Positions 28,124 to 36,530 of a stretch of DNA of 64,000 bases are shown here, piece by piece. The DNA lies in contig CATQHS010000001.1 of assembly GCA_958296055.1 (NCBI GenBank), forward strand, positions 1,522,277 to 1,586,276, in the 5' to 3' direction. The translations under genes were made by a program, and so were the position numbers. The DNA comes from an uncultured Acidimicrobiales bacterium. GTDB taxonomy: Bacteria; Actinomycetota; Acidimicrobiia; Acidimicrobiales; Aldehydirespiratoraceae. How positions within the stretch are numbered: position 1 is the first letter of the stretch; the number at the start of each line of letters is the position of its first letter. The notes under the pieces are model-generated. The model was given only the letters and a program-made list of their open reading frames with translations. It made no database searches and was not told the DNA's origin.

Positions 28124-29326
28124 CTAGTTGCCAACCCGTAGAGGGGGGCCGGCCTTGATCGGGTCGGGGTGGTCGAGGACGCAGCGGGTGCCGGTGTAGA
28201 TGGAGGGCATGCAGCGGTTGCAGTGGACGCAGGTGGCCCGGGCCGCTGCGCCGGCTTGCATCCGGTTGACGAGGTCGGGCTCGCGCAGCAGGGCCCGGGC
28301 CATGGCCACAAAGGCGAACCCCTCGTCTAGGGCGGACTGGACGGTTTCCAGCCGGGTGATCCCGCCCAGCAGGATGACCGGTGTGTCCAGGGCCTCCAGG
28401 AACGGCCGGGCCTGATCCCGGAAATAGGCCTCGGCGAAGGGGTACTCGGGCATGAGCTTCCGGGCGACGAGCTTGAACCCGAGCCGGGCGAGCCGAGGCA
28501 TGGCCGCGGCCAGGTCGGCCCGGGGCGCGTCCCCGCGGAACAGGTACATGGGGTTGGCCAGCGAGCTGCCGCCGGTGAGTTCCAGGGCGTCGAGGGCGCC
28601 GTCGGCCTCCAGCATGACGGCCGCCTCCAGGCTCTCGGCCTCTTCGAGCCCGCCCCTCACCCCGTCGTTCATGTTGAGCTTGGCGATGACGGCCGACTGG
28701 TCGCCCACCGCCTCCCGGACGGCGGCGACCACTTGGCGGGGGAACCGGACCCGGTTCTCCAGCGAGCCGCCCCAGCGGTCGTCTCGCCGGTTGAGCCGGG
28801 GGCTCAGGAAGGCGCTGAGCAGGTAGTTGTGGCCCAAGTGAACCTCGATGGAGTCGAAGCCGGCGGCGGCCAGGAGCCGGGCGGCCCGGGCGAAGTCGCC
28901 GGTGATGCGGGCCAAGTCGGCGCCGGTGGCGGACCGGATCACCTTCATGGTGACCGGGTTGAGCCGCCGGGAGGCGGAGATGGCCGGGGCCCGGTTGGAG
29001 CGGGCGTTGGCCACCGGCCCGGCGTGGCCGATCTGAGCGCCGGCGGCCGCTCCCTCGGCGTGGACGGCCTCGGTCAGCTTGCTCAGCCCGGCCGCGGCCT
29101 CGGGCCTGACCCAGATGCACTGGGCGTGAGTGCGGCCCTCGGGGGCCACCGCCAGGTAAGCCACCGTGGTCATGCCCGCCCCGCCGGCCGCCACCCGGCG
29201 GTGGTACTCGATGAGTTCGGGGGTCACCAGCGCCTCAGGCGTCACCCCCTCGAAGGTGGCAGCCTTGATGATCCGGTTGCGGAGGGTGACCGGGCCCAGC
29301 CGGGCTGGAGCGAAGGGGTCGACCAT
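28124..29326 (-). CDS. FMN-dependent NADH:flavin oxidoreductase / 2,4-dienoyl-CoA reductase-like
   Basis: 400 residues of an old-yellow-enzyme TIM barrel: LGPVTLRNRIIKAATFEG at the start, the active-site LGHNYLLSAFLSP region and RWGGSLENRVRF. The C-terminal Cys pattern TCVHCNRCMPS...TRC resembles the iron-sulfur motif of dienoyl-CoA reductases, but the usual FAD/NAD domain that would follow is absent, so electrons must come from a partner. ATG at 29326. It ends 11 bases before the mshC start, so the two may share a transcript. Confidence 0.85.
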   Translation of the reverse strand: MVDPFAPARLGPVTLRNRIIKAATFEGVTPEALVTPELIEYHRRVAAGGAGMTTVAYLAVAPEGRTHAQCIWVRPEAAAGLSKLTEAVHAEGAAAGAQIGHAGPVANARSNRAPAISASRRLNPVTMKVIRSATGADLARITGDFARAARLLAAAGFDSIEVHLGHNYLLSAFLSPRLNRRDDRWGGSLENRVRFPRQVVAAVREAVGDQSAVIAKLNMNDGVRGGLEEAESLEAAVMLEADGALDALELTGGSSLANPMYLFRGDAPRADLAAAMPRLARLGFKLVARKLMPEYPFAEAYFRDQARPFLEALDTPVILLGGITRLETVQSALDEGFAFVAMARALLREPDLVNRMQAGAAARATCVHCNRCMPSIYTGTRCVLDHPDPIKAGPPLRVGN

Positions 29327-29392
29327 GGCCGAGATTCTGGCCGAGGAGCCGGAGCCGCGCCCGCGGCCAGTCCGCGGTTTTCGTTGTCGGCG

Positions 29393-29463
29393 CGCCCCCG
29401 GCAGGAGTCGAACCTGCGCACACGGTTTAGGAGACCGATGCTCTTCCACTGAGCTACGAGGGC
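29393..29463 (-). tRNA. tRNA-Arg (anticodon CCT)
   Basis: 71 nt folding into a full cloverleaf: a 7-bp acceptor (GCCCTCG with CGGGGGC, one G-U), D stem GCTC/GAGC, anticodon loop CTCCTAA giving CCT, and T arm GCAGG-TTCGACT-CCTGC. The 27-43 pair is a U-U mismatch. CCA is not encoded. It marks the boundary between normal chromosome (left) and accessory DNA (right), but the accessory DNA lies on its 5' side, unlike the usual 3'-end integration. Confidence 0.93.
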
Positions 29464-29468
29464 GAGGG

Positions 29469-29645
29469 GCCGGCGCGGGTTGTGGCGCGTAATGGGCGCC
29501 GGGTTGGGGTTTTGGGGGGTTTGGGGGTCTGCGCCGGGGTTTTGGGGGTGAGGTTAGCGCCGCTGGCGGGGTGTTGGCGCTGTTGGGGGGTTTCGGGGCG
29601 CGGTCTGGCGCCGGGGGGAAGGTTCGGGGCGGGGGCGGGCGGGTT
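29469..29645. repeat. IS4-type element end repeat with G-rich tract
   Basis: A ~25-bp sequence at 29469-29493 (GCCGGCGCGG then TTGTGGCGCGTAAT) recurs at 45424-45448 and, with changes, at 63164-63188. It is followed here by runs of 4-6 G separated by T runs (29504-29555), a strong G-quadruplex candidate. The same G/T-rich texture follows the 63164 copy, which also retains the transposase 3' end. This is probably the downstream end of the IS4-type element. No gene is seen in this gap. Confidence 0.6.
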
Positions 29646-31199
29646 TTAGGGTGGTGGTTGGCCGAACCAGGGGGTGATGTCGCCGCCGGTGCGTTTGTGC
29701 CAGTGGACGAGGGCGGTAATGGCAGCGTTGATCTGGTAGCCGATGAGGTTGAGTTGTTGGCGGTCGCGGCCGATGGTGTGGGCCCGGTCGTGGCGGAGGC
29801 GTTCTTTGAGGTGGTTGTTGGTTGATTCGACGTCTTCTCGGATTCCGTATATGCGGTCGTAGTCGGCGTCGGAGGCGGGGATGGGCCGCAGGGCGCGGTT
29901 GATGCGCAGGGCTTTGTCGCGGTCGGCGGGGTTGTGGCGGATGGTGACGGCCGCGCCTTGGAGGTTCCCGGCGAGGGGGTGTCGGGGGATGCGCCAGTGG
30001 GTGTAGACGGCGGCGGGGCTGGTTTTGTTTCTGCGGATGTGGGTTCGGGTGCGGGTCAAAGGGAGGTGCTGGAGGGCGCCTTGGTGGTCGGTTCGGGCGA
30101 TGGTGGGGGTGCCGTCGATGGCGGTGACGGCGACGGCGCGGCGGGTTCCGCCCGCGAGGGTGGCTTTGAGCCGTCCGAGGTTGGCGGTGCGGATGGCGCC
30201 GGTCGAGGTGCGCAGGGGTTTGGCGACGGGGATGATGGCGTTGTCGAGGAGTTTTTTGATGTCGGGTGCTTGCATGGCGCGGTCATAGGCCACGGCGGCG
30301 AGGCCGTCGGCGATGATCTGGTGCTCTTCGGCGAGGCGGCGGATGGTGTCGGTGAAGGCGTTGGCGTCTGAGCCGTGTGGGGGTTTGATATCGGCGGCGA
30401 GGATGACGCGTTCGCCGGGGTGGGGGTTGCGGACCGACGCGAAGACGGCTTGGAGGCCGAAGCCGTTTGAGTGCCGGGCGGCGTCGGGGTCGCAGCGCCT
30501 CGGGGTGGCCTCGCCGGTGTGGGGGTTGACGCGGATGCCGGGGTTGCGCGGGTCGCCGCCCCAGAGGGGCTTGATCGTGGTGCCGTCGCCGATGACGACG
30601 TTGCCGGTTTGGGGGTGGGTGACGTCGCGGGCGGCGGGGTCGAGCATCCCGATCCAGCGGGCGGTCTCGGCGGAGGTTTTCTCGGCCCAGGCTTTGATCT
30701 CCGCGAGGCGGGGAAGGGTGTGGCGATGGCGGGCCCGGTGGTATTGGCTGCGGCTGATGGGGCGCTTGGGGATCCGCCGGTCGGGCCGGCCGGGCCAGGC
30801 CCGCTTGACTCTGCGCCGGAGCCGCCGCCAGGTGACGGGGTCGGCCAGCTCTCGCACGCCGGCGCGGATGGAGCCGTTTTCCCACAGCGCCACGTCCATC
30901 GCCAGCGCCAGCATGATCGGCCAGCGCCTTTTGCGGCCGGCCGGGGAGGGCCCGGCCTCGGCGGCTATGTCGGCCTCTATCTGCTCGGAGAGATCCCACA
31001 GCGGCGCCAGGCAAAAGATGTGCTCGAGGCGCTGCATCAGCGACAGCGGCGGCTCCGCGGACCGAGACCGCGCCCGGGCCCGCCAGACCCCCGCCGGGCC
31101 CGGGGCCCGGCGCCCGCCGCTCAACAGCCCGGCCAGGTCGGCGTCGCTGATCGGCTGCCCGTCCCGGAACAGGCCCCGCCGGTCCAGGCGCTCAGCCAC
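29646..31199 (-). CDS. IS4-type DDE transposase
   Basis: 517 residues. The C-terminal segment follows the IS4-family signature Y-x2-R-x3-E-x6-K exactly (IYGIREDVESTNNHLKERL), supplying the catalytic Glu. IGDGTTIK (near residue 203) and AVAYDRAM are the likely first and second catalytic Asp. No frameshift is seen, so it may be functional. The GTG at 31199 overlaps the end of the upstream recombinase-like gene by eight bases, an arrangement unusual for an IS4 element. A decayed 3' end of the same family (ending NPWFGQ) is at about 63.2-63.5 kb. Confidence 0.78.
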   Translation of the reverse strand: MAERLDRRGLFRDGQPISDADLAGLLSGGRRAPGPAGVWRARARSRSAEPPLSLMQRLEHIFCLAPLWDLSEQIEADIAAEAGPSPAGRKRRWPIMLALAMDVALWENGSIRAGVRELADPVTWRRLRRRVKRAWPGRPDRRIPKRPISRSQYHRARHRHTLPRLAEIKAWAEKTSAETARWIGMLDPAARDVTHPQTGNVVIGDGTTIKPLWGGDPRNPGIRVNPHTGEATPRRCDPDAARHSNGFGLQAVFASVRNPHPGERVILAADIKPPHGSDANAFTDTIRRLAEEHQIIADGLAAVAYDRAMQAPDIKKLLDNAIIPVAKPLRTSTGAIRTANLGRLKATLAGGTRRAVAVTAIDGTPTIARTDHQGALQHLPLTRTRTHIRRNKTSPAAVYTHWRIPRHPLAGNLQGAAVTIRHNPADRDKALRINRALRPIPASDADYDRIYGIREDVESTNNHLKERLRHDRAHTIGRDRQQLNLIGYQINAAITALVHWHKRTGGDITPWFGQPPP

Positions 31200-32214
31200 C
31201 TTGACCCCCGGCTGTGTCCGCGTCGTCGCTGTTGTTCCAGTCGTGGCCCAGCGCCGCGGCGGTCGAGTCCAGCGAGTCAGAGCCCAGGAACCGGGCCGCG
31301 GCCTCGACCCCGTCTTGGGCCAGAACCTCCGCCGCGGTCGTGAGCCGGACCGACCCGGCCGTCACATCCGCGACGGGGCCGAGACCGGCGTCGGAGACGA
31401 CCTCGCGGAGTTGCACCGCTACCGACTGCGCCCCCCGATGGCCGCTCACCCGGTCGGTGACGCACATCCGGGAACCGGGACCGGGGTCGCCGTGAACGGC
31501 GAAGAACCTTCCGATGGCCTCGGCCCCCCAGCCGGTCAGGGGGTTCACCCGCCGTCCGAGCCGGACCGTTCCCGCGTCGAGGTCGATGTCCTCGGCGACG
31601 ACCGCGGCGATCTCAGACGCCGACGCCCCGGCCTCGGCGAGGGCGACCATCACCGAGCGCCGCGACCCGGACAGGCCCCGATCCGCGAACGCCCGCACCC
31701 GGTCGAGCTCGGCCGGGGTCAGCGGCCTAGACCTTCGGGCCGCGGGCGGCCTCGGCTCGCGTCCGGGCCGCAGCGCCGGGTCCACCACGACGCCCGCGGC
31801 TTCGAGCGCGTCGCACACGATTGTGAACGCCCACTGGCGGTTCCGCACCGTCGACGGGGCCGGGGTCGTCCACCGCCGTCCCCGGCGGGCCGCGGCCCCG
31901 CACCAGCCCTCGACCATGTCGGGGGTGACGTCGGACCAGTCCGCGGCGCCGGCCCCGGCCAGATACCTGAACAGCCACCCGGTCAGCGTTGCCAGTTTGC
32001 GGCGGGTGGCCGGGTTCGGGAACCGCACCCCGGCTGCGGCCGCGGCCAGCTCCCGGGCCTCGCCGAGGCTGAGGTCGCCGGTCACCGCGGCGGCCTCGGC
32101 CAGATCGGCCAGCGCCGCCCAGCGCCGCTGTCGGCGGTTTCCCCACAACGCCAACTGCGTCGGGCGCCGCGGCCCGCCTTGGCCGGCTCTCTCGGATTTC
32201 GATAGGCTGCGCAT
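31192..32214 (-). CDS. degenerate tyrosine-recombinase-like protein
   Basis: 340 residues from the ATG at 32214; an open frame continues upstream to 32433, but that part is low-complexity. The N-terminal half resembles a SAM-like core-binding domain (TGWLFRYLAGAGAADW). The C-terminal half follows the tyrosine-recombinase layout (AEAGASASEIAAVVAEDIDL, then SVRLTTAAEVLAQDG and ARFLGSDSLDSTAAALGH), but the first catalytic Arg, the His of the LGH box and the nucleophilic Tyr are replaced. It is therefore probably DNA-binding but not a recombinase. It is coupled to the IS4-type transposase gene. Confidence 0.6.
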   Translation of the reverse strand: MRSLSKSERAGQGGPRRPTQLALWGNRRQRRWAALADLAEAAAVTGDLSLGEARELAAAAAGVRFPNPATRRKLATLTGWLFRYLAGAGAADWSDVTPDMVEGWCGAAARRGRRWTTPAPSTVRNRQWAFTIVCDALEAAGVVVDPALRPGREPRPPAARRSRPLTPAELDRVRAFADRGLSGSRRSVMVALAEAGASASEIAAVVAEDIDLDAGTVRLGRRVNPLTGWGAEAIGRFFAVHGDPGPGSRMCVTDRVSGHRGAQSVAVQLREVVSDAGLGPVADVTAGSVRLTTAAEVLAQDGVEAAARFLGSDSLDSTAAALGHDWNNSDDADTAGGQGG

Positions 32215-32299
32215 GCGGACCGCCCTCGGGTGGTTGGCTGTGCATCCCGGCGCTTGCGACCGCCAAATCTCGGCGCCGGAATGTGCTCCTCGTGGCGGT

Positions 32300-32343
32300 G
32301 CCGGGCCCAAAGGGCCCGGCTCGCCACAAACAACACTTGTTTG
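32300..32343. promoter_or_regulatory. hairpin and 7-bp palindrome upstream of the recombinase-like gene
   Basis: A perfect 9-bp stem with AAA loop (32300-32320) is followed by CAAACAA-CAC-TTGTTTG (32327-32343), a perfect 7-bp inverted repeat. They lie 85-130 bp upstream of the minus-strand start at 32214, a reasonable operator or promoter position. The binding protein is unknown. Confidence 0.45.
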
Positions 32344-32433
32344 TCGTATACCAATTTTGGCGGGGTCCGCCGCCACGTACAACCCGCGTTTTCGCTTCCC
32401 ACAACCACCCAAAGTAATCATGGGGTGTGACAA

Positions 32434-33070
32434 GAAGTACCTGCTCAGAGGGCATAAACACGGTTTCGGGGACTGTCGCGGGGGCCTACCGGGCCCCCGA
32501 AGCCGGGCCCCGGCCCGCGGAGGCCAGGGCCCCTTGCCCAGGGTCGGGGCCCCACCACAGCGGGGCGGGCCTGCGCCCGCGGAGGCTCAGGGAACAGGCA
32601 TCCGCTCCGCGGGCGGGGCCTGCCTGCGGGCGGGTTGGACCGGCCCCGGCCCGGCTGAAGGCGCGCACCCTGACCGTGTAGGCGCAAAGGCGCCGAGAAC
32701 CGGCCCCGCGGCCGAAGAGCCCGCCGGACTCCGTTGATTCGCCGCTACGGCGGCGCCTGTGGCAGCGGACCCGCCGACGCGGACCCAAAGCCGGTCTGGC
32801 GCTTCGGCTCAGAGCGGCCTAAACGCCCGCGTCCGCGAGACTGAAAGCCAGGCCCTGACCGGCTGGGCCGCTGCCCCCGATGGGGCCCCGCCCGTGGGTG
32901 GGTTTATGCCGCGGCGACTCAAAGATCAGGGAGGCGCTTCTGCGGGCGGGGGCTGGTTCCGCAGACGGGTTAGACGCGGCTGCGGTGTTCACGCCCGCCT
33001 CTATGGCGCCGCCCGCCGACTGAAACACACCCCCCCGGCCGTCGCAGGCCCCTGTCGTTACACTATTGGT
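32434..33070. other. gene-poor GC-rich stretch with many short inverted repeats
   Basis: No convincing gene. The stretch holds several strong GC hairpins, for example CGGGGGCC pairing with GGCCCCCG around 32478-32500, and repeated CCCGCGGAGGC blocks. Long frames here are open only because the GC content is so high. It separates the transposase pair from the secreted-protein operon. Confidence 0.5.
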
Positions 33071-33079
33071 GTGACCTCA

Positions 33080-33553
33080 ATGCTTGCAGAACAATTAGTT
33101 GTGTTGACAACTACTTTTATGCCGGACGCCGCCCCGTCCGGGCTTATCAACCCAGACAATCTCTCTCTCTCTCTCTTCTCTCTCCCTCTCTCTGCTGACC
33201 GCGGCATAAGCGGGTATACGCCGGGCTGGCGAACCCGCAACCCGGCGCCGCGCAAACCCCCGCAAAACCGGCCTGCCGCCCGGCGCGGCGCGCCCCGGAC
33301 GCAGCCGCGCATACCGGATGCGAGTCCCGGCCCGGGCCCGGCCGACGCGACGCGCCCGGGCCCAGCGCCCGAGGCGACAAACCGCTCCGCCGCCGAAGCC
33401 GAACTCGCCCGCCGGATCGGCCCCGACCCCGCTCAGGCCCCGCCGACACCCGCACCGGCGGCCGCCGGGCCGGAACCCCAACCCCCGCCGGTTCCGGTGC
33501 CCGCCGCACCGGCGGCCTACTTGACCGACGAAGAGAAAAAGGAGCCGTGGTGA
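33080..33553 (+). CDS. proline/alanine-rich hypothetical protein, first gene of secreted-protein operon
   Basis: About 157 residues if the ATG at 33080 is used; a GTG at 33071 or an ATG at 33120 are alternatives. The N-terminus includes a short Ser-Leu repeat encoded by a CT microsatellite (33160-33194). The rest is Pro/Ala-rich and ends YLTDEEKKEPW. The stop overlaps the next start (TGATG), and the next gene's ribosome site AAAAAGGAG lies inside this C-terminus, so the 3' part at least is real coding sequence. An inverted repeat TAGTTGT-GTTG-ACAACTA (33096-33113) sits just inside the proposed start. No function assigned. Confidence 0.4.
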   Translation: MLAEQLVVLTTTFMPDAAPSGLINPDNLSLSLFSLPLSADRGISGYTPGWRTRNPAPRKPPQNRPAARRGAPRTQPRIPDASPGPGPADATRPGPAPEATNRSAAEAELARRIGPDPAQAPPTPAPAAAGPEPQPPPVPVPAAPAAYLTDEEKKEPW

Positions 33554-34491
33554 TGGCCAAGAAGACAGCGGCCGAGGTGCCGCTCGAAGACAAGCTCGCC
33601 GCCGACCGGCGCAAGTTCTGGGCGATAGGGGTCCCGCTGCTGGTCGCGGCGACCATCGCCGTGATGGTCGCCTTCGGCAGGTGCCGGGCCCCGGACATCC
33701 CCCCGCCGCTGACCGCCCCCGAGACCACCGCCACGGCGGAGACAGCGCCGCCGGACGGCGAACCGACCGCTCCGGCCCCGACAACAGCCGAACCTGAGAC
33801 CGCCGAGACCGCCGGTTCGGAGGACGCCGGACCGGAACCAGGCGAACCGGCCCCGACCTCGCAACCGGCCGAACCCGACGCCGAGGGTGATGGAGAGGGT
33901 GCGCCGGAGACGACACTGGCCGCCCCCGAACCGCCGCCCGGCGACCAGGCCCCGACTTCGGAACCGGCCGACACCGCCCCGGAGACGACCCTGGCAGCCG
34001 AGGTGGTGACGACGACTCTGCCCGCCCAGGTGGTGGTCCCCGCCGACCCGCCGCCGGACGACCCGCCGCCGGTGGACCACGACCCCAGACCCGACTATGG
34101 CGACAACCCGGGCTTTTCCTGGCACCCGTCGATGCTCGACCGGTCGCCGTCGTACACGTGGCAATGGGGCGGCGATCAGGGCGAATGGATCGGCTCGGCC
34201 TGTGTCTGGGCGATGACCCTGCGCCGGGGCGAGAACTTCCGGATCAACTACTCCGACGGCAACCATGAAGTGAACGTCGTCATCGACTGGACCTCCCCGG
34301 CGTCTGATCGGGTGCTGACCGCCCCCGACGGCGGGTTGCTGATGTCGCTGCGGACCCGGCGCCACAGCACTTACATACACGACCCCGGCGAGTCGGAGAA
34401 CAGCCCCTATTCGGCGTACTGGGCGCCGGGCGTGTTCAACGCCGAGATCGCCGACATCCGGCTCTTCGTCGACGACTCCAACTGCCGATGA
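33553..34491 (+). CDS. membrane-anchored protein with Thr/Pro-rich stalk
   Basis: 312 residues. Cytoplasmic basic N-terminus, one transmembrane helix at about 25-45, a ~130-residue Pro/Thr/Glu-rich stalk with repeated PETTLAA and TSQPAEP-like units, then a globular domain from about residue 180 with W-rich SYTWQWGGDQGEWIGSA and DSNCR at the end. It should expose the globular domain outside the cell. The ATG follows AAAAAGGAG and overlaps the previous stop; its own stop overlaps the next start. I do not recognise the globular domain. Confidence 0.72.
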   Translation: MAKKTAAEVPLEDKLAADRRKFWAIGVPLLVAATIAVMVAFGRCRAPDIPPPLTAPETTATAETAPPDGEPTAPAPTTAEPETAETAGSEDAGPEPGEPAPTSQPAEPDAEGDGEGAPETTLAAPEPPPGDQAPTSEPADTAPETTLAAEVVTTTLPAQVVVPADPPPDDPPPVDHDPRPDYGDNPGFSWHPSMLDRSPSYTWQWGGDQGEWIGSACVWAMTLRRGENFRINYSDGNHEVNVVIDWTSPASDRVLTAPDGGLLMSLRTRRHSTYIHDPGESENSPYSAYWAPGVFNAEIADIRLFVDDSNCR

Positions 34492-36530
34492 CACGGCGCC
34501 GACTGCTGGTCGTTCTGGCCGCCGCGGCTGCGGCGTTGTCGCTGGTGACCGTCGAGCGCCCGGACCCGGCGGGGGCGTCCCACACCAAGGCCGGGCACAC
34601 CTGGACGACCGCCGGATGGACAGCGACCGCGGTCCACCACCCCGCCCGATACGAACACGAGAACAGTTGGAGCTGCCCGTCATCGCGGACCAACGACTGC
34701 CATCACATCGACATCAACAAAGGGGTGGCCGCCGGCCCCGGCTCCGGCGGCACATCCAAATGCCCGGTGTCGTCGGCTTCGATCAACGTCGGGTGCGGCC
34801 ACGAACCGCTCGGCGGTTGGATGTTCACCGGGCACCCCCGCTCCTCCAACAAGGAAACCGACCCCGCCAGCACCGACTACAACTGCACCGGCCCGACCGG
34901 CCACGACCCGAAGACCGGCGTGACGTCGGCGCATTACTGCGGGCATTGGACGCCGACCCCGACGACCACCGAGGCTGACGACGATCCGCCGACGACCACC
35001 GAGGCTGACGACGATCCGCCGACGACCACCGAGGCTGACGACGATCCGCCGACGACCACCGATCCGACGCCTACGACCGCTCCTCCGGCGCCGGCGACTA
35101 CGCGGCCCCCCAGTCCGAACCCGACCTGCAACTGGCAGTGGTCTGCGTCGACGCCCCGGGATCGGTTGATCCCCTTCGCCCAGGCCGCCCAACCGGCGTA
35201 CGGCTACACGGTGCAAGCCGCCGCCGCTGACGCCCCGGACTGGGCTCTGCCGAGGGTGACGCCGAACCGGATAGACGCCAGGGTCGGTGCGGACGCGGTC
35301 CCCGCGGCGTTCAACATCAACATCGACCGGACCCGCCACCGGTTCACGTACGCCGCCAACTGCGGGACCGTGCTCAGCGAACTGCTCGACGTGGAAATAA
35401 CGTTCACCGGCGGCGGCACCCCGACACTCGGACGCCCGGCGTCGCCGCACCCCGACGGGGACCCGAAAACCAACTGCTACCCCAACGCCAACCGCTGGTC
35501 CTACCGGCGCACGGTCAACACTTCCGGCGACTGGTGGAAAGCGTGCGCCGGGGCTTTGAACCTGAAGTTCGCCACATCCCCGGCGGCGGGGGCGACGATG
35601 AAAGTCGAACTGACCTGGAGAGTCACCGGCGCGAGATGGGGCACCGGCACCAGCCCCGACCCGACCTGCAGGCGCCGCCCGCCTTACTATCGCAGCCCCT
35701 GCGTCGAGGTCAAAAGGTCCATGACCGTCTTCATCGGCGCCAACCCGTGCGACAGCCACTCCAGCGCCGCCGAGATCAAGGACAGGTTGTCCCGCTTGGA
35801 CGACCAGCCGATCCCCGTCGGCGGCGGCGGCAGCAGCAACCCCATATGGCACAACAAGTGGCTGCCCGGCGTCAAACAGCCCGGCGCAGCGGTCGAGCCG
35901 GGCAAGGCCCCGCCGCCCGGCCGGGTGTTCGCCGGCCGTGTGTTCGACGCCACCAGGCGCCCGCACCCGGCGAACGTGGAGGTGTACCTGCCGTCCGCGC
36001 CCCTATGGGTCGACGGCGACAACGGCCCGGCGGTCACCGTCGCCAACACGGTCAACGGCCACGAATGCGGATCGGCCGAATACCATCTCGAAGCCCTCGA
36101 ATGGCAGGTCGCGCTCGCCCCCGCCGGCGTGTTCGAGATCCGACGCGTCACCACCAGCGGCATGGGTGACTGGAACCTATCCCGCCGCCGGGAATACGCC
36201 TACGAAAACCGGCGATGCACCCTGCGCTTCTACAGTTCACGATGGTCGACGTCCAGATACCTGCTCCAAGGCGACCGGTATCACTACAACAACAACATCT
36301 ACCGTCGGCGCCAATGCATCGGCACTTTCTGGCTGTCCGCGTCCGACTACGACTGCGACGCCGAACCCGCCCCCGAATGGACCGCCCGGTTCCGGGTCCG
36401 GGCTGTCTACGAAGTGGTCTACAACCCGCATGCGTCGTCGGGGAGCATCACCCCCGTCCCCGAGACAGAAAGCACCTACTGGCGGGGCGGCGTCACCGTC
36501 GGCACCGGCTGCACCCGCCCGGTCGGATGA
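34488..36530 (+). CDS. large secreted protein with ADDDPPTTTE repeats
   Basis: 680 residues. Signal peptide (MTRRRLLVVLAAAAAALSLV) with likely cleavage near the Ala-Ser of AGASH. An N-terminal Cys/His/Trp-rich domain with HTWTTAGW and CHHIDINKG is followed by three identical 10-residue ADDDPPTTTE repeats as a linker, then a ~430-residue C-terminal region with many Cys and Trp. No enzyme motif recognised. The ATG overlaps the stop of the stalk protein and the stop overlaps the following ATG, so it is the third gene of a tight operon. Confidence 0.75.
   Translation: MTRRRLLVVLAAAAAALSLVTVERPDPAGASHTKAGHTWTTAGWTATAVHHPARYEHENSWSCPSSRTNDCHHIDINKGVAAGPGSGGTSKCPVSSASINVGCGHEPLGGWMFTGHPRSSNKETDPASTDYNCTGPTGHDPKTGVTSAHYCGHWTPTPTTTEADDDPPTTTEADDDPPTTTEADDDPPTTTDPTPTTAPPAPATTRPPSPNPTCNWQWSASTPRDRLIPFAQAAQPAYGYTVQAAAADAPDWALPRVTPNRIDARVGADAVPAAFNINIDRTRHRFTYAANCGTVLSELLDVEITFTGGGTPTLGRPASPHPDGDPKTNCYPNANRWSYRRTVNTSGDWWKACAGALNLKFATSPAAGATMKVELTWRVTGARWGTGTSPDPTCRRRPPYYRSPCVEVKRSMTVFIGANPCDSHSSAAEIKDRLSRLDDQPIPVGGGGSSNPIWHNKWLPGVKQPGAAVEPGKAPPPGRVFAGRVFDATRRPHPANVEVYLPSAPLWVDGDNGPAVTVANTVNGHECGSAEYHLEALEWQVALAPAGVFEIRRVTTSGMGDWNLSRRREYAYENRRCTLRFYSSRWSTSRYLLQGDRYHYNNNIYRRRQCIGTFWLSASDYDCDAEPAPEWTARFRVRAVYEVVYNPHASSGSITPVPETESTYWRGGVTVGTGCTRPVG
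34961..35050 (+). repeat. three identical 30-bp tandem repeats (ADDDPPTTTE linker)
   Basis: Units at 34961-34990, 34991-35020 and 35021-35050 are identical and in frame, followed by a partial unit. They encode the flexible linker of the secreted protein. Copy number should vary between strains. Confidence 0.92.

Noticed and set aside
29393-29463. tRNA-Arg as the attachment site of an integrated island
   Set aside because: The accessory DNA is on the 5' side and I found no second copy of the tRNA 3' end further right in the window.
32759-33079. N-terminal extension of the Pro-rich protein
   Set aside because: Composition is that of translated GC-rich non-coding DNA and no ribosome site is present at the first start.
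33104-33109. TTGACA upstream of the secreted-protein operon as a -35 box
   Set aside because: No TAnnnT-type -10 lies 16-18 bases downstream, and it falls inside the proposed coding start.
33160-33194. CT microsatellite as a phase-variation switch
   Set aside because: It is interrupted and lies in a region where the start codon itself is uncertain; evidence too thin for a claim.
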